From Paenibacillus aestuarii (GTDB taxonomy: Bacteria; Bacillota; Bacilli; Paenibacillales; NBRC-103111): a stretch of 64,000 bases of DNA. The position numbers were made by a program, and so were the translations under genes. The stretch lies in assembly GCF_027789125.1 (NCBI RefSeq), contig NZ_JAQFVF010000033.1, forward strand, positions 248,001 to 312,000. Reading direction: 5' to 3'. This document shows, piece by piece, positions 44,359 through 52,988 of this stretch; position 1 is the first letter of the stretch, and every line of letters begins with the position of its first letter. The notes under the pieces were generated by a model. The model was not told the DNA's origin, made no database searches, and worked only from the letters and a program-made list of their open reading frames with translations.

Positions 44359-44982
44359 ATGATAAAGATTGATTGCATTCCTTTAGGCCCGCTGAGTACG
44401 AATGCGTACTTGCTATCCGATCCGGATACAAAGAAGGGGATCATCATTGATCCCGGCATGAATCCGCAGCCGCTGATCAAGCGGATCGCGGATCTCGACA
44501 TTGAAGCGATTTTGCTGACGCATGCGCATTTTGACCATATCGGCGGCGTGGATGAGATCCGGAAGCTGAAAGGCTGTCCGGTGTATATCCACGACTTGGA
44601 GGCGGATTGGCTGACCAATCCGAAGAAGAACGGCTCTGCGCGCTGGCCGGAGCTCGGCACCCTAATTGAGACCGAGCCCGCCGAATATGCGCTGGGCGAA
44701 GGCCAAGTGCTCGACTTCCTGGGCATTCGGCTGCGGGTTTTCCACACACCGGGGCATTCGCCGGGCAGTGTGAGCTTCCTCTACGACAAGCACCTCTTCG
44801 GAGGCGATGTGCTGTTCAAGATGTCCGTCGGCCGGACCGACCTGCCTGGCGGCGACGAGAACACACTGCTTGACTCCATCCAAGACAAGCTGTTCGCACT
44901 TGACGACGATGTCACGGTGTACCCGGGACACGGGGCGAAGACAACGATTGGCTTCGAAAGAGACAATAATCCTTATGTATAA
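44359..44982 (+). CDS. MBL-fold hydrolase (YqgX/glyoxalase II-like)
   Basis: 207 residues. Zinc motif LLTHAHFDHIGGVDEIRKL (H-x-H-x-D-H), then VFHTPGHSPGSVSFLYDKHL, FGGDVLFKMSVGRTDLPGGD and VYPGHGAKTTIGFERDNNP. Best fits the small glyoxalase-II-like group found in Bacillus (YqgX). Possible role: hydrolysis of thioesters such as lactoyl-thiols; bacillithiol chemistry is an inference. Shares a transcript direction with the thioredoxin-like gene. Confidence 0.88.
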   Translation: MIKIDCIPLGPLSTNAYLLSDPDTKKGIIIDPGMNPQPLIKRIADLDIEAILLTHAHFDHIGGVDEIRKLKGCPVYIHDLEADWLTNPKKNGSARWPELGTLIETEPAEYALGEGQVLDFLGIRLRVFHTPGHSPGSVSFLYDKHLFGGDVLFKMSVGRTDLPGGDENTLLDSIQDKLFALDDDVTVYPGHGAKTTIGFERDNNPYV

Positions 44983-44986
44983 AGGA

Positions 44987-45018
44987 AAAGCTGTCCGCAT
45001 GCGCGGACAGCTTCTTTT
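44987..45018 (+). terminator. intrinsic terminator
   Basis: AAGCTGTCCGC-AT-GCGCGGACAGCTT followed by CTTTT. Confidence 0.9.
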
Positions 45019-45193
45019 GTATTTGGGGACTTGCCGGATGCTTGTTCGCCCATGACAGCCAACCATTTTTGGGTCATCTAGGTGTTTAGCCGTGTTCGAG
45101 TTAGGTGCAATCCCATAGACTGATGTTGTAAGTAATTGACCTAACCCATAACGATAACGACACCCTTAGAGGACACTTAGGAGGTGCTTCACC

Positions 45194-45499
45194 ATGGAAG
45201 TTAAACCAGGTTATGTAGCGCCAGGCTACCAACCAATGCCAATGCCGGCTCCAATGCCAATGCCAATGCCAATGCCAATGCCAGCGCCAATGCCGGTCGC
45301 CCAAGCCCCAGCTCACAACGACATTCACCTGCACGCATCTTACCAACAAACACAAATTGTATTCCCGAAACCAGCCCACGTTTCGCATGCCGCTCCAGTC
45401 GCAGTAGCACCTTATAGTTCGGCAGGCAGTATTCTTGTACTGTTCATCCTGCTGGTCATTATTACTCGCGGATTCATCGGTGGCGGCTGCAAGTGCTAG
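45194..45499 (+). CDS. Pro-Met-repeat protein with YjcZ-like hydrophobic tail
   Basis: 101 residues. After EVKPGYVAPGYQ comes a repeat PMPAPMPMPMPMPMPAPMPV (about residues 15-36, encoded by CCAATG units), a His-containing middle (HNDIHLHASYQQTQ), and a C-terminal membrane-length segment AGSILVLFILLVIITRGFIG ending GGGCKC. The tail strongly resembles the short YjcZ/sporulation-associated peptides (L-x-VLFILLVII). Likely small membrane or spore-associated protein. AGGAGG 9 bases before ATG 45194. The CCAATG tract can expand by slippage without a frameshift. Confidence 0.7.
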   Translation: MEVKPGYVAPGYQPMPMPAPMPMPMPMPMPAPMPVAQAPAHNDIHLHASYQQTQIVFPKPAHVSHAAPVAVAPYSSAGSILVLFILLVIITRGFIGGGCKC

Positions 45500-45508
45500 T
45501 TCGGAATT

Positions 45509-45546
45509 ATCCCTGTTGCCGATTGAGGCAGCGGGGATTTTTTCTT
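45509..45546 (+). terminator. terminator between convergent genes
   Basis: ATCCC-TG-TTGCC ... GGCAG-CGGGGAT followed by six T. Confidence 0.8.
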
Positions 45547-46917
45547 TTATCTGGCCTTCTGTTTGAACCAGCCGTTCCAATGAGTGTGCTTGATCGTGCA
45601 TGCCGCCCCGATGACGGCAACGATGCCCAGCGCTACATAGCAGCCTATCCGCTCGTCGCTGCGCAGAAGCGAGCCCATCACGACAAGAATGATGATGCCA
45701 ATGCCTGTGTAAGAGGTAAGCGTTCGGCTCACTCGCGAGCGCTGATCTTGGATGGAGCGATAACTTGAGCGGTTTCGAATGTACGAAGCTAAGATAATGA
45801 TCCAGTTCAAGATCAAGAGCAGGCCGGCTGCAGTTGTGAAATACGCGTAGATCGTATTCTGGAGCCAGAACGAGAAGCAGATCGCAGCAGCTAATCCCGA
45901 GGCCGACATCAGCAGCGCCTGAAGCGGAACATTGCGCTTGTTCATCCGCGATAGCGCTTGTGGCGCGTCTCCGTCTTGCGACAATGAAACCATGACTTGG
46001 GTAACCGTGAACAGGGTGCCGACCATGGTGGAAAAAGCTGCGCTGATGATGATCAGATTAAATAAGGAGTCGAGGAACGGCAAGTGAAAAGGGAGAAGCG
46101 CCGTGATGAACGGGCTGCGGCTTTCATTGATTTCCTGCCAATTGACGAGTTGGAATACAAAATAAAGCGAACACGCATAGATGGCTGTCAACATTATCAG
46201 CATTACCGTTCCTGCTTTTGGGGCATCCTTCTTGTGCTTCAGCTCATTGGAGGCAACGCCCAGCTCTTCGATCCCACCATAGGAGAAAAGGACATAAACG
46301 AGTGCGGACCATAGCCCAAGGAGACCGTTCGGAAATAGGGTGTTCATGCTCGAGACAGGGGCTGCTGTGTGAGCAAAAGAGATCAGCCCTGTCGTGATCA
46401 GGAGGCCAAAGCCGATAAAGACAACCAGCGTGCACAGTTTAATGAGCCCGAACAAGGATTCAATTTTGCCGAAATTGCTGGTGCCAAGTCCGATGATGCC
46501 AAACCCAAGCACGGAATAGATAACTGAAAATATCCATAGCGGTACACCAGGGAGCCAAAAACGGGTGAAAACGGATAAGGCTACGATCTCACTCGACATG
46601 ATAAGAACCCCGGCGACCCAATAGATCCAACCGCTCATGAAGCCCATATAGGGTCCAAAGGCTTTGCGCGCGTACGTGCGAAAGGAGCCGGGCTGGGGAT
46701 CGTGCACAGACATCTCCGCTAGTGCATGGTAAACAATGTAAGCGACGAGGCCGCCGATCAGGTAGCCGACAAGAAGGGCCGGCCCTGCGATGCGGATGGA
46801 TACACCAGTTCCGAGAAAAAATCCGGCCCCAATGATCGACCCGACGCCGATCAGCGAGAGCTGGTACCATAGCAGCGTGCCCGCCCTGCTGGGTTGCGAT
46901 TGCGGATTATTTTTCAT
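45547..46917 (-). CDS. APC family amino acid permease
   Basis: 456 residues, about twelve helices. LLWYQLSLIGVGSIIGAGFF is the hallmark first helix with G-I-G-x-x-I-G-A; AYIVYHALAEMSVHDPQPGS, FRTYARKAFGPYMGFMSGWI and YVLFSYGGIEELGVASNELK follow, as in AnsP/YbxG-like transporters. ATG 46917 has AAAGGA 10 bases upstream; the frame upstream to 47208 lacks family similarity. Substrate unknown. Divergent from an MBL-fold hydrolase gene. Confidence 0.9.
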   Translation of the reverse strand: MKNNPQSQPSRAGTLLWYQLSLIGVGSIIGAGFFLGTGVSIRIAGPALLVGYLIGGLVAYIVYHALAEMSVHDPQPGSFRTYARKAFGPYMGFMSGWIYWVAGVLIMSSEIVALSVFTRFWLPGVPLWIFSVIYSVLGFGIIGLGTSNFGKIESLFGLIKLCTLVVFIGFGLLITTGLISFAHTAAPVSSMNTLFPNGLLGLWSALVYVLFSYGGIEELGVASNELKHKKDAPKAGTVMLIMLTAIYACSLYFVFQLVNWQEINESRSPFITALLPFHLPFLDSLFNLIIISAAFSTMVGTLFTVTQVMVSLSQDGDAPQALSRMNKRNVPLQALLMSASGLAAAICFSFWLQNTIYAYFTTAAGLLLILNWIIILASYIRNRSSYRSIQDQRSRVSRTLTSYTGIGIIILVVMGSLLRSDERIGCYVALGIVAVIGAACTIKHTHWNGWFKQKAR

Positions 46918-47083
46918 TATGCCTAATTCCTTTTCCAGTTGGACTTCATACGTCTCCGTTAAGTTGCCCATAGTCAAACAGTATTCATTCAAGATTTTCC
47001 ACCCTAGGGCCGGACAAGCAGGAATAAAGTTCGAGCTGGAGAAAATATCATGTAAGAAAACAAGCAGGATGGAGGGCAATAAA

Positions 47084-47977
47084 ATGATCTCTAATCGCAC
47101 ATTTGCAGAGCGAACACCCCAGGTATGGATGGAGGAAATAAGAACGGTGACCCCGCCTGCCGGCTGTGCCGCCATTTGGTTTTTCGGACAGGAAAGCATG
47201 GTGTTCAAAGGTCAGCAAACCGTCATTCACGTCGATCCTTTTTACTCCAATTACCTGGAGCACCATTATGGAGCGAAGCGGGCTTTTCCTTCTTTGCTGC
47301 AACCTGAAGATGTCACGATAGCGGACTACGTCTTGATTACGCATGAGCATGAGGATCACTTGGACCGCTGGACGTTGACGGCAATCGCCACCCAATGCCC
47401 GCAAGCGCGGTTCGTCGCCCCTGCCTGCTGCCGGCCGATTCTCGAAGCCGATTGCCAGATCGGGCCTGAGCGGATCATTGACGCGCTTACCGGAGACTGG
47501 ATGGAGCTGGCGGGCAAAGATGAGCAGGAACAAATTCGCATCAAGCCGGTGCCGGCTGCTCACGAAACGTTACAAACGACGGGTTCCGAGCGGGAGCATC
47601 GCTATGTCGGCTATCTCATCGAGATGAATGGCGTGAAGCTATATCATGCCGGCGATACGCTCGTGTATCCCGGGCTTCCGGAGATGCTGCTGGAGGAGCG
47701 CATCGATATTGGCATGCTGCCGATTAACGGCAGGGATTACTACAGGAATAGCCGGGGGCTGATTGGCAATATGAATTATCGGGAGGCCGCCGAGCTTGCT
47801 GCACAGGCGCAGATGGATACGGTCATCCCGCTGCATTATGACTTGTTTGCCGGCAATAGCGAGAAGCCTGGCTACTTTGTGCAGGAGCTGTATGAGCGTA
47901 CACCTGGGCAGAAGTGCCATGTCATGGCAAGAGGAGAGCGTTATGTATACGTATCTCCTGGCGCTTTTATGAAGTAG
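47084..47977 (+). CDS. UlaG-like MBL-fold hydrolase
   Basis: 297 residues. AAIWFFGQESMVFKGQQTVI, HVDPFYSNYLE, DYVLITHEHEDHLDRWTLTA (metal motif H-x-H-x-D-H), KLYHAGDTLVYPGLPEML and MDTVIPLHYDLFAGNSEKPG place it with L-ascorbate-6-phosphate lactonase UlaG and relatives, though shorter than UlaG. Start ATG 47084 follows GGAGGG. It is divergent from a permease, with 166 bases between; no phosphotransferase genes for ascorbate are nearby, so the true substrate is open. Confidence 0.85.
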   Translation: MISNRTFAERTPQVWMEEIRTVTPPAGCAAIWFFGQESMVFKGQQTVIHVDPFYSNYLEHHYGAKRAFPSLLQPEDVTIADYVLITHEHEDHLDRWTLTAIATQCPQARFVAPACCRPILEADCQIGPERIIDALTGDWMELAGKDEQEQIRIKPVPAAHETLQTTGSEREHRYVGYLIEMNGVKLYHAGDTLVYPGLPEMLLEERIDIGMLPINGRDYYRNSRGLIGNMNYREAAELAAQAQMDTVIPLHYDLFAGNSEKPGYFVQELYERTPGQKCHVMARGERYVYVSPGAFMK

Positions 47978-47988
47978 GGAAAAAGCCG

Positions 47989-48024
47989 TCTCCCGCCAGC
48001 CTTAAGCTGGACGGGGGATTTTTT
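47989..48024. terminator. terminator between convergent hydrolase and AraC genes
   Basis: CTCCCGCCAGC-CTTAA-GCTGGACGGGGGA followed by six T. Confidence 0.85.
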
Positions 48025-48907
48025 AATTGATGTGGCTTTTCCGGTAATGCAACGGCGTGAAGCCCGTAATCTTTTTGAAGAGTCGGCAAAAGTAAGGGAA
48101 ATTGGGTATGCCCACTAACGCTCCGATTTGCTCTACAGATTTCGCTTCCGTTTTTAACAGCCAACAGGCTTGTCTAATTCTTCGGGCGATCAAATACTCT
48201 GTTATGCTGCTCCCTGTCTCGGACTGAAATAAATGAGAAACATGATGCTTGGAGAGATGCAATTCCTTCGCTAATCGGTCCAGATCGAACGGCTCCGGAT
48301 AGTGCGCCTCCACCCAGTTCATAATTTTTTCGGCATGGCTCTCAGGACGTGCAGCTCCGCCTATTCCATCGATATGCAACGATTTTAGGTAGTCCAAAAT
48401 GTTAAGAATCAAGACCGAGGCAGCCTCCAGGTCCTCATCCTCCTTCCACCCCGAAATCAGATCATTGAAGCGTTCAAGAACACCCAAAATATAGGCCGAG
48501 TTGCGGTCCATGCGAAACACTTGATTCGGAAGCTGCTCTCGCCATAACTGCTCAAAAAAACGATAAAGCACAGGAAACGGTTGCAGAAATGGGGCTATGG
48601 CAGAGGGTTCAAAATTTAAAACTGTACGCTCATAGGGGCATAGTGGACTCGTATGAAATTGAATCCGATGCAGCTGAAAAGGATGGAGGACGACGACGCA
48701 TCCCGATTCCAGATCATAAATCTTACGGTTAAGTGTCAAATTCCCCTGACCTTTATGGATAAATAAGATCTCGACTCCTTTGTGGTAATGGTAGTAAAAG
48801 GGGGTGGTCTCTGTGGTCACGACTCTATGCCGAAGCCGCAGAGGTTGGTTGCTGAAAAAAGGATGAAAGGCTTTAGGTCCGATGTCGGTACGGTTCACGT
48901 TTGTCAA
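48023..48907 (-). CDS. AraC family regulator
   Basis: About 294 residues. N-terminal cupin (VTTETTPFYYHYHKGVEILF, GQGNLTLNRKIYDLESGCVV), C-terminal HTH pair (NWVEAHYPEPFDLDRLAKEL, HLSKHHVSHLFQSETGSSIT, CWLLKTEAKSVEQIGALVGI, FPYFCRLFKKITGFTPLHYR). TTG 48907 is 9 bases after AAGGAG and preferred over TTG 48928. Its regulated gene is not evident; no carbohydrate operon is next to it. Confidence 0.9.
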   Translation of the reverse strand: MTNVNRTDIGPKAFHPFFSNQPLRLRHRVVTTETTPFYYHYHKGVEILFIHKGQGNLTLNRKIYDLESGCVVVLHPFQLHRIQFHTSPLCPYERTVLNFEPSAIAPFLQPFPVLYRFFEQLWREQLPNQVFRMDRNSAYILGVLERFNDLISGWKEDEDLEAASVLILNILDYLKSLHIDGIGGAARPESHAEKIMNWVEAHYPEPFDLDRLAKELHLSKHHVSHLFQSETGSSITEYLIARRIRQACWLLKTEAKSVEQIGALVGIPNFPYFCRLFKKITGFTPLHYRKSHIN

Positions 48908-49059
48908 AGTGTCGCTCTCCTTTAACAACCTTTGGTAGGGATCGCAATTGAGTGATATTTATTCACAGCAGAATACAACTTTTTGCTTTAGTAAAAGGAT
49001 ATCATGAATAGTAGTGATGCAATTAATTATACATGATGAAGCAGGTTAGGAGGGAGTAT

Positions 49060-49398
49060 ATGGAAATCACTTTTGCGTCTTTGAATGATCATGAATGCTC
49101 GGAATTGATGGGCGGAATTAAAGACTTATTAAAAGAAAGCTACGAAATTTCTGAAGACGAAGCCGTTTTGATTTTAGATAAAGGGAGTGAAAGCGCGCAA
49201 AAGCTGTTAGACGATTACTGCCAATACATGGACTCTATTAAAAAAATCAGCCATGGTCTCAGAGATACGCTGGAGAAGCATCTGAAACAAGTGGATGTGG
49301 AAGATGAGCAGGCGTCAAAAATGGTGAAGGAAGCTGCCGCATGGTATGCGTTTGAATATATAAGGCTTTATTATAAAAATAAGGCAAACATATTTTAG
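49060..49398 (+). CDS. small acidic helical protein, unknown
   Basis: 112 residues, not recognised. EITFASLNDHECSELMGGIK, DLLKESYEISEDEAVLILDK, GSESAQKLLDDYCQYMDSIK and AWYAFEYIRLYYKNKANIF; soluble, helical, acidic in the middle and basic at the end. ATG 49060 follows GGAGGG; an upstream in-frame ATG at 49033 is less likely. Followed by a perfect-stem terminator. Confidence 0.6.
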   Translation: MEITFASLNDHECSELMGGIKDLLKESYEISEDEAVLILDKGSESAQKLLDDYCQYMDSIKKISHGLRDTLEKHLKQVDVEDEQASKMVKEAAAWYAFEYIRLYYKNKANIF

Positions 49399-49419
49399 TT
49401 TTAATGTCACAGAAGAAAG

Positions 49420-49449
49420 AAGCGTTCACTTCCTGGAGTGAACGCTTGA
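49420..49449. terminator. perfect-stem terminator-like hairpin
   Basis: AAGCGTTCACTTCC and GGAGTGAACGCTT; no long T-run follows, so termination strength is uncertain. Confidence 0.6.
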
Positions 49450-49572
49450 GTTTGAATTATCGCCGGCAGCTGCCCTTTTCCTGCTTTTAGCTCGTGCTCT
49501 TAGTGTCTGAATAGATAGAACGATCCCCGTCACGGTCAAAATAATCAATCCGATAGCGGCAACATCGGCGAG
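49427..49572 (-). pseudogene. remnant of a membrane protein C-terminus
   Basis: In one frame on this strand a fragment reads DVAAIGLIILTVTGIVLSIQ then TLRARAKSRKRAAAGDNSNS before a stop; a stop codon also lies just upstream (49575-49573). One helix plus a basic tail resembles the last segment of PepSY-type or other membrane proteins. No start or upstream domain remains. The rest of the 49,573-49,779 gap shows no gene. Confidence 0.35.
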
Positions 49573-49779
49573 TCATTTCACATCGGTGGTTCCAATGCGC
49601 CCCAATTAAATGAGAACTGCGGATCGCGATTGGGCGGTTCGCGGTTTTTTTGTCATATTCAAAAAAAGTTATTAATCTTTTGTGAATACCTCCTTTGGGG
49701 GATGGTGGCGGTTACCAATTTTTCCTATCGAGAGGGGCGGCTTTTTAAGTGGCGATCTTTGTATCAAGGGATAAAGCAA

Positions 49780-49791
49780 GCAAACGTTTGT
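49780..49791. promoter_or_regulatory. LacI-type palindromic operator candidate
   Basis: GCAAACGTTTGT, an almost perfect palindrome of the central-CG type bound by LacI-family repressors such as ScrR/FruR, 100 bases before fructokinase. No LacI-type gene is visible in the window; a short open fragment (TFVRIVGNIGRAADAVGGIE) between it and scrK may be a leftover of another gene. Confidence 0.5.
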
Positions 49792-49891
49792 AAGAATAGT
49801 AGGAAATATTGGGCGTGCTGCAGATGCTGTAGGAGGAATTGAAACAATCATTCGAGAAGATTAGCATATCTGGAAAAAGGAGAAATTTAAA

Positions 49892-50851
49892 ATGGGAAAA
49901 AATATAATTGTCTGTTTAGGTGAATTATTGATTGATTTTGTACCAGACGTGAATGGACAGGCTCTTGCCGATGTCACGAGCTTTCAGCGGGCGGCGGGCG
50001 GAGCGCCGGCCAATGTGGCGGCTGCGGTCGCCAAACTCGGCGGCGATGCCAGGTTTATCGGCAAAATCGGCCGGGATCCTTTCGGCGATTACCTGGTGCG
50101 CACGCTCAAGGAAGTCGGCGTGCAGACGGCTGTGCTCCAGACCGATGAGGCGAAGACCGGTCTGGCGTTCGTCTCGCTGCGCGCGGACGGAGAGCGCGAC
50201 TTTTTGTTTTTCCGCGACCCGGCGGCGGACATGCTCCTGCGCGCCGATGAGATCGAAGCGCAGTGGCTCGAAGACGCAGCGGTCTACCACTTCGGCTCGG
50301 TATCGTTGATTGCCGAGCCTTGCCGCAGCGCGACGCTTGACGCCGCACGGCGGGCGCGCGAGCTTGGCGCATTGGTGTCCTACGACCCCAATGTGCGGCT
50401 AGCGCTGTGGCCCAGCGCGGAGGCGGCGCGGGCCGAGATTTTGGCGCAGCTGCCTTTGGCTGATGTGGTCAAGGTGAGCGAGGAGGAAATCGAATTCCTC
50501 CTCGGCGTCGACGCGACCACAGGCGCGCAGCAGCTGCTGCAGCGCGGGCCCAAGGTGATCGTCATCACCTTGGGGGCGCAGGGCTGCCGTGTCGTGACCG
50601 CACGGCAGGATGTGGTCGTGCCCGGCCAGCCTGCGGTGGCCGTGGACACGACTGGCGCCGGCGACAGCTTCGTCGGCGGCATGCTCTATCAGCTGGCGGC
50701 GCTTGGCGCTACGCCAGCGAATATCGTCGACGCGCTTTGCGAAGCCGACGTTGCTGAACGCGTGTTCGCATTTGCTAACCGCGTAGGCGCTGTAACAATT
50801 ACGCGCAGGGGGGCCATCCCTGCGCTGCCGACGCTCGCAGAGGTGCAATGA
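49892..50851 (+). CDS. scrK: fructokinase, PfkB family
   Basis: 319 residues. LGELLIDFVPDVNG, RAAGGAPANVAAAVAKLGGD (PfkB signature 1), SYDPNVRLALWPSAEA, and the catalytic DTTGAGDSFVGGMLYQLAAL (signature 2, with the general-base Asp). Phosphorylates fructose to fructose-6-P, feeding Pgi-level glycolysis. AAAAAGGAG precedes the ATG. Codon use becomes strongly GC-rich after the first ~20 codons. The usual sucrose PTS and hydrolase genes are absent here, and the upstream DNA looks decayed. Confidence 0.88.
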   Translation: MGKNIIVCLGELLIDFVPDVNGQALADVTSFQRAAGGAPANVAAAVAKLGGDARFIGKIGRDPFGDYLVRTLKEVGVQTAVLQTDEAKTGLAFVSLRADGERDFLFFRDPAADMLLRADEIEAQWLEDAAVYHFGSVSLIAEPCRSATLDAARRARELGALVSYDPNVRLALWPSAEAARAEILAQLPLADVVKVSEEEIEFLLGVDATTGAQQLLQRGPKVIVITLGAQGCRVVTARQDVVVPGQPAVAVDTTGAGDSFVGGMLYQLAALGATPANIVDALCEADVAERVFAFANRVGAVTITRRGAIPALPTLAEVQ

Positions 50852-50933
50852 GGCGCTGCAAAAAACTATTGAAAAATGGTATTTTTTATGATATTTTTGA
50901 AGTGTAGCTAAGCCCTTACATATTTTGGTTGCG

Positions 50934-50976
50934 AAGAACGCAAATGTCGGATTTATCCGAGGTTTGCGTTCTTTTT
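50934..50976 (+). terminator. very stable hairpin terminator between scrK and the Tad-like operon
   Basis: AAGAACGCAAA ... TTTGCGTTCTT with a nested CGGAT/ATCCG stem and T-run. It ends 30 bases before the first Tad-like gene. A weak TTGAAA-17-TATTTT promoter at 50869-50897 lies before it, so it could also act as a leader attenuator. Confidence 0.82.
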
Positions 50977-51005
50977 GTGTTTGCCCAAGAAAGGAGGATG
51001 AGGGA

Positions 51006-51731
51006 TTGAATCGCAGAAGAAGCCTGCTGATTAGTTTGACTGCTGCGATACTGGCCGGGTTGCTAGTTTATGGAATGTATGTGTTGCAAGTGAGTCAAGT
51101 AGAGCTGCAGCAGACGGTGCAGGTGGTGGTGCCAAAAGATTTTATTCGTGCCGGAACGATGATAAGCGGTGGGATGGTCGAGCTTCGGGCGGTGCAAAAG
51201 GGCAGCTATGCTAGCGGTATGTTGACAAGTTTGGATGAAATCGTCGGACAAGAGACGTTAGTTCCGTTAGGGAAACAGGAGCCGATTTTGAAATGGAAGG
51301 TTAACCGCTACTCACTGCTCCCTAATGAGAAACAGGCTACTTTTCAAGTTCCTAAGGAGTACGTGCTCTCGATCTCAAACGGAATTCGTGCAGGAGACCG
51401 GGTTCGCTTATATGTATCTTCGGCGGACGGTGGTTCACGCAGACTTTTTGCCGAAGAGATCACGGTTGCTTCAGTGAAGTCGTCCGCTAATGTGGAGATC
51501 GATAATCCCAAGAACTCCAATCTGTTATCGCGGGTCGACGGCGACACGGAGAAAATGTACGCTTCCAGGCTGGAGGCCAATGGATCGATTGATCAAATTA
51601 ATTTGAACCTGGGCGAGAGTGAATGGCTGGAGATCGACCGCTTGTGCAGCACGAAAAAAGCGAAGCTGGTTATTGCTTTCAGTTCATCCTCGATTCTTGA
51701 GCCGCAGGAAGAAGAGGAGGGTAACCGATGA
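51006..51731 (+). CDS. CpaB/RcpC-like SAF domain protein
   Basis: 241 residues. Basic start and one membrane helix (SLLISLTAAILAGLLVYGMY), then a SAF/beta-clip domain VVVPKDFIRAGTMISGGMVE and EIVGQETLVPLGKQEPILKW, and a variable extracellular part. CpaB proteins stabilise Flp/Tad pilus assembly at the cell surface. TTG 51006 has AAAGGAGG upstream. First gene of a nine-gene run; its stop overlaps the next start (ATGA). Confidence 0.8.
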   Translation: MNRRRSLLISLTAAILAGLLVYGMYVLQVSQVELQQTVQVVVPKDFIRAGTMISGGMVELRAVQKGSYASGMLTSLDEIVGQETLVPLGKQEPILKWKVNRYSLLPNEKQATFQVPKEYVLSISNGIRAGDRVRLYVSSADGGSRRLFAEEITVASVKSSANVEIDNPKNSNLLSRVDGDTEKMYASRLEANGSIDQINLNLGESEWLEIDRLCSTKKAKLVIAFSSSSILEPQEEEEGNR

Positions 51732-52966
51732 ATATTGGGCTCTTGACGGCAGATGAACGGCTGGTTGATGAATTAACAAATGTTGTGTATAAGCAAGAAA
51801 TTCGCTGGGTTATACGTACGACGGTTCAAGAGCTTAATGAAGAAGCCGGCAAGGTGCATTTGAGGCATGTCATCGTCTCGGACAGGCTAATGGGCTTTGA
51901 CGTCATAGAGGAATGGCTCGATGGCTTTCAGCGTCAATATGCAGAAGTGAAACTGATGGTCTTGCTGTCGAATTACCATGATGCTGCGATGAACGAGAAG
52001 TATGTCAAAATGTGCAGGCTGAGAAAGCTGGATTACATTCAACCAGGGCGCAGTACTGCCGTCATTGCTGACGAAATCCGCGCCTGGGTAGATGGTCAAG
52101 CGGAAGATTGGAACAGCCAGCAGCATCACGGTAAAATCATTACTTTCGTCGGTTCGACACCGAACATTGGGACCACCTTGACTTCCTTCGGCACCGCGGT
52201 TGTGCTCGCTAGAGAGACGTCAGCAGCCATCGCGTATATGTGCCTCAATCTCAAAAGCTCCAAGCTGCACCGCTATCTCGGCCGAGATGGCAATGTGCTC
52301 ACTCTGGACGGCTTGCGAGCGGAGTTAAAAGCTCAGAGCCTTACAGCGGAGAGGCTCCGACAGGTTTGTGAGAAGCCGCGCGAGGCGCCGGGATTGCACG
52401 TGCTTTACGGCAATATGCTGCGCGAACAGGCGGAGTTTTTTAAAACGTCGGAAATGAACCATTTATTGAGAACCGCGAGAGCAGCGTTTGATGTGTGTAT
52501 TATCGAGGTCAATGCATATTGGGATAACGCCGCAACCGTTTGCGCGCTGCTAGAAGCCGACACGCGTGTTGTCGTCACCACGCCGGACATCGCGCAGTTT
52601 CAGGAGGACTTTTCCAAGTGGATCAGGCAGGTTGGATCGGTTTTCGGGCTTCAGCCCGATTCTTTTGAACTGGTGGCTATGCTTGCCGATCGCAGTATGT
52701 CTGCGCAGGAAGCGTTCACGATCAAGGATATTCGCAAGGAGACGCAGTTGCATTTGCTCGGCCAAATTTCCAGGCATGGAGATGCGCTGGCGCGCTGTAA
52801 TCAAGGCAAGCTTTTTGACCTTTATGTCCCTGGGCATGCCTTTCACGCCGAGCTTAGCGCGCTATCGCGCAAGTTTGCGGATTACTATCAGCTGCCGCGC
52901 AAAGTCAGTCTGCGACCAAAGACGTGGCTCCGCAGAGTGATGTCAGGAGGCCGGGCGGCAACTTGA
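51728..52966 (+). CDS. CpaE/TadZ-like P-loop protein with atypical Walker A
   Basis: 412 residues. N-terminal receiver-like domain (NIGLLTADERLVDELTNVVY, VKLMVLLSNYHDAAMNEKYV), then a MinD/ParA-like domain. The P-loop at residues ~142-150 is GSTPNIGTT: the deviant lysine K-G-G and the invariant P-loop lysine are both absent, so ATP hydrolysis is doubtful. FDVCIIEVNAYWDNAATVCA and RVVVTTPDIAQFQEDFSKWI keep the rest of the fold. TadZ positions the Tad machinery at a cell pole in other bacteria; atypical Walker motifs are known in that family. Confidence 0.78.
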   Translation: MNIGLLTADERLVDELTNVVYKQEIRWVIRTTVQELNEEAGKVHLRHVIVSDRLMGFDVIEEWLDGFQRQYAEVKLMVLLSNYHDAAMNEKYVKMCRLRKLDYIQPGRSTAVIADEIRAWVDGQAEDWNSQQHHGKIITFVGSTPNIGTTLTSFGTAVVLARETSAAIAYMCLNLKSSKLHRYLGRDGNVLTLDGLRAELKAQSLTAERLRQVCEKPREAPGLHVLYGNMLREQAEFFKTSEMNHLLRTARAAFDVCIIEVNAYWDNAATVCALLEADTRVVVTTPDIAQFQEDFSKWIRQVGSVFGLQPDSFELVAMLADRSMSAQEAFTIKDIRKETQLHLLGQISRHGDALARCNQGKLFDLYVPGHAFHAELSALSRKFADYYQLPRKVSLRPKTWLRRVMSGGRAAT

Positions 52967-52988
52967 GCCGTATAGGAGGTGAGCTGAA

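Noticed and set aside
45050..45190. Sporulation sigma promoter before the Pro-Met-repeat gene (CATAACGAT)
   Set aside because: The -10-like element is one base out of register with the sigma-E/K consensus and no -35 fits.
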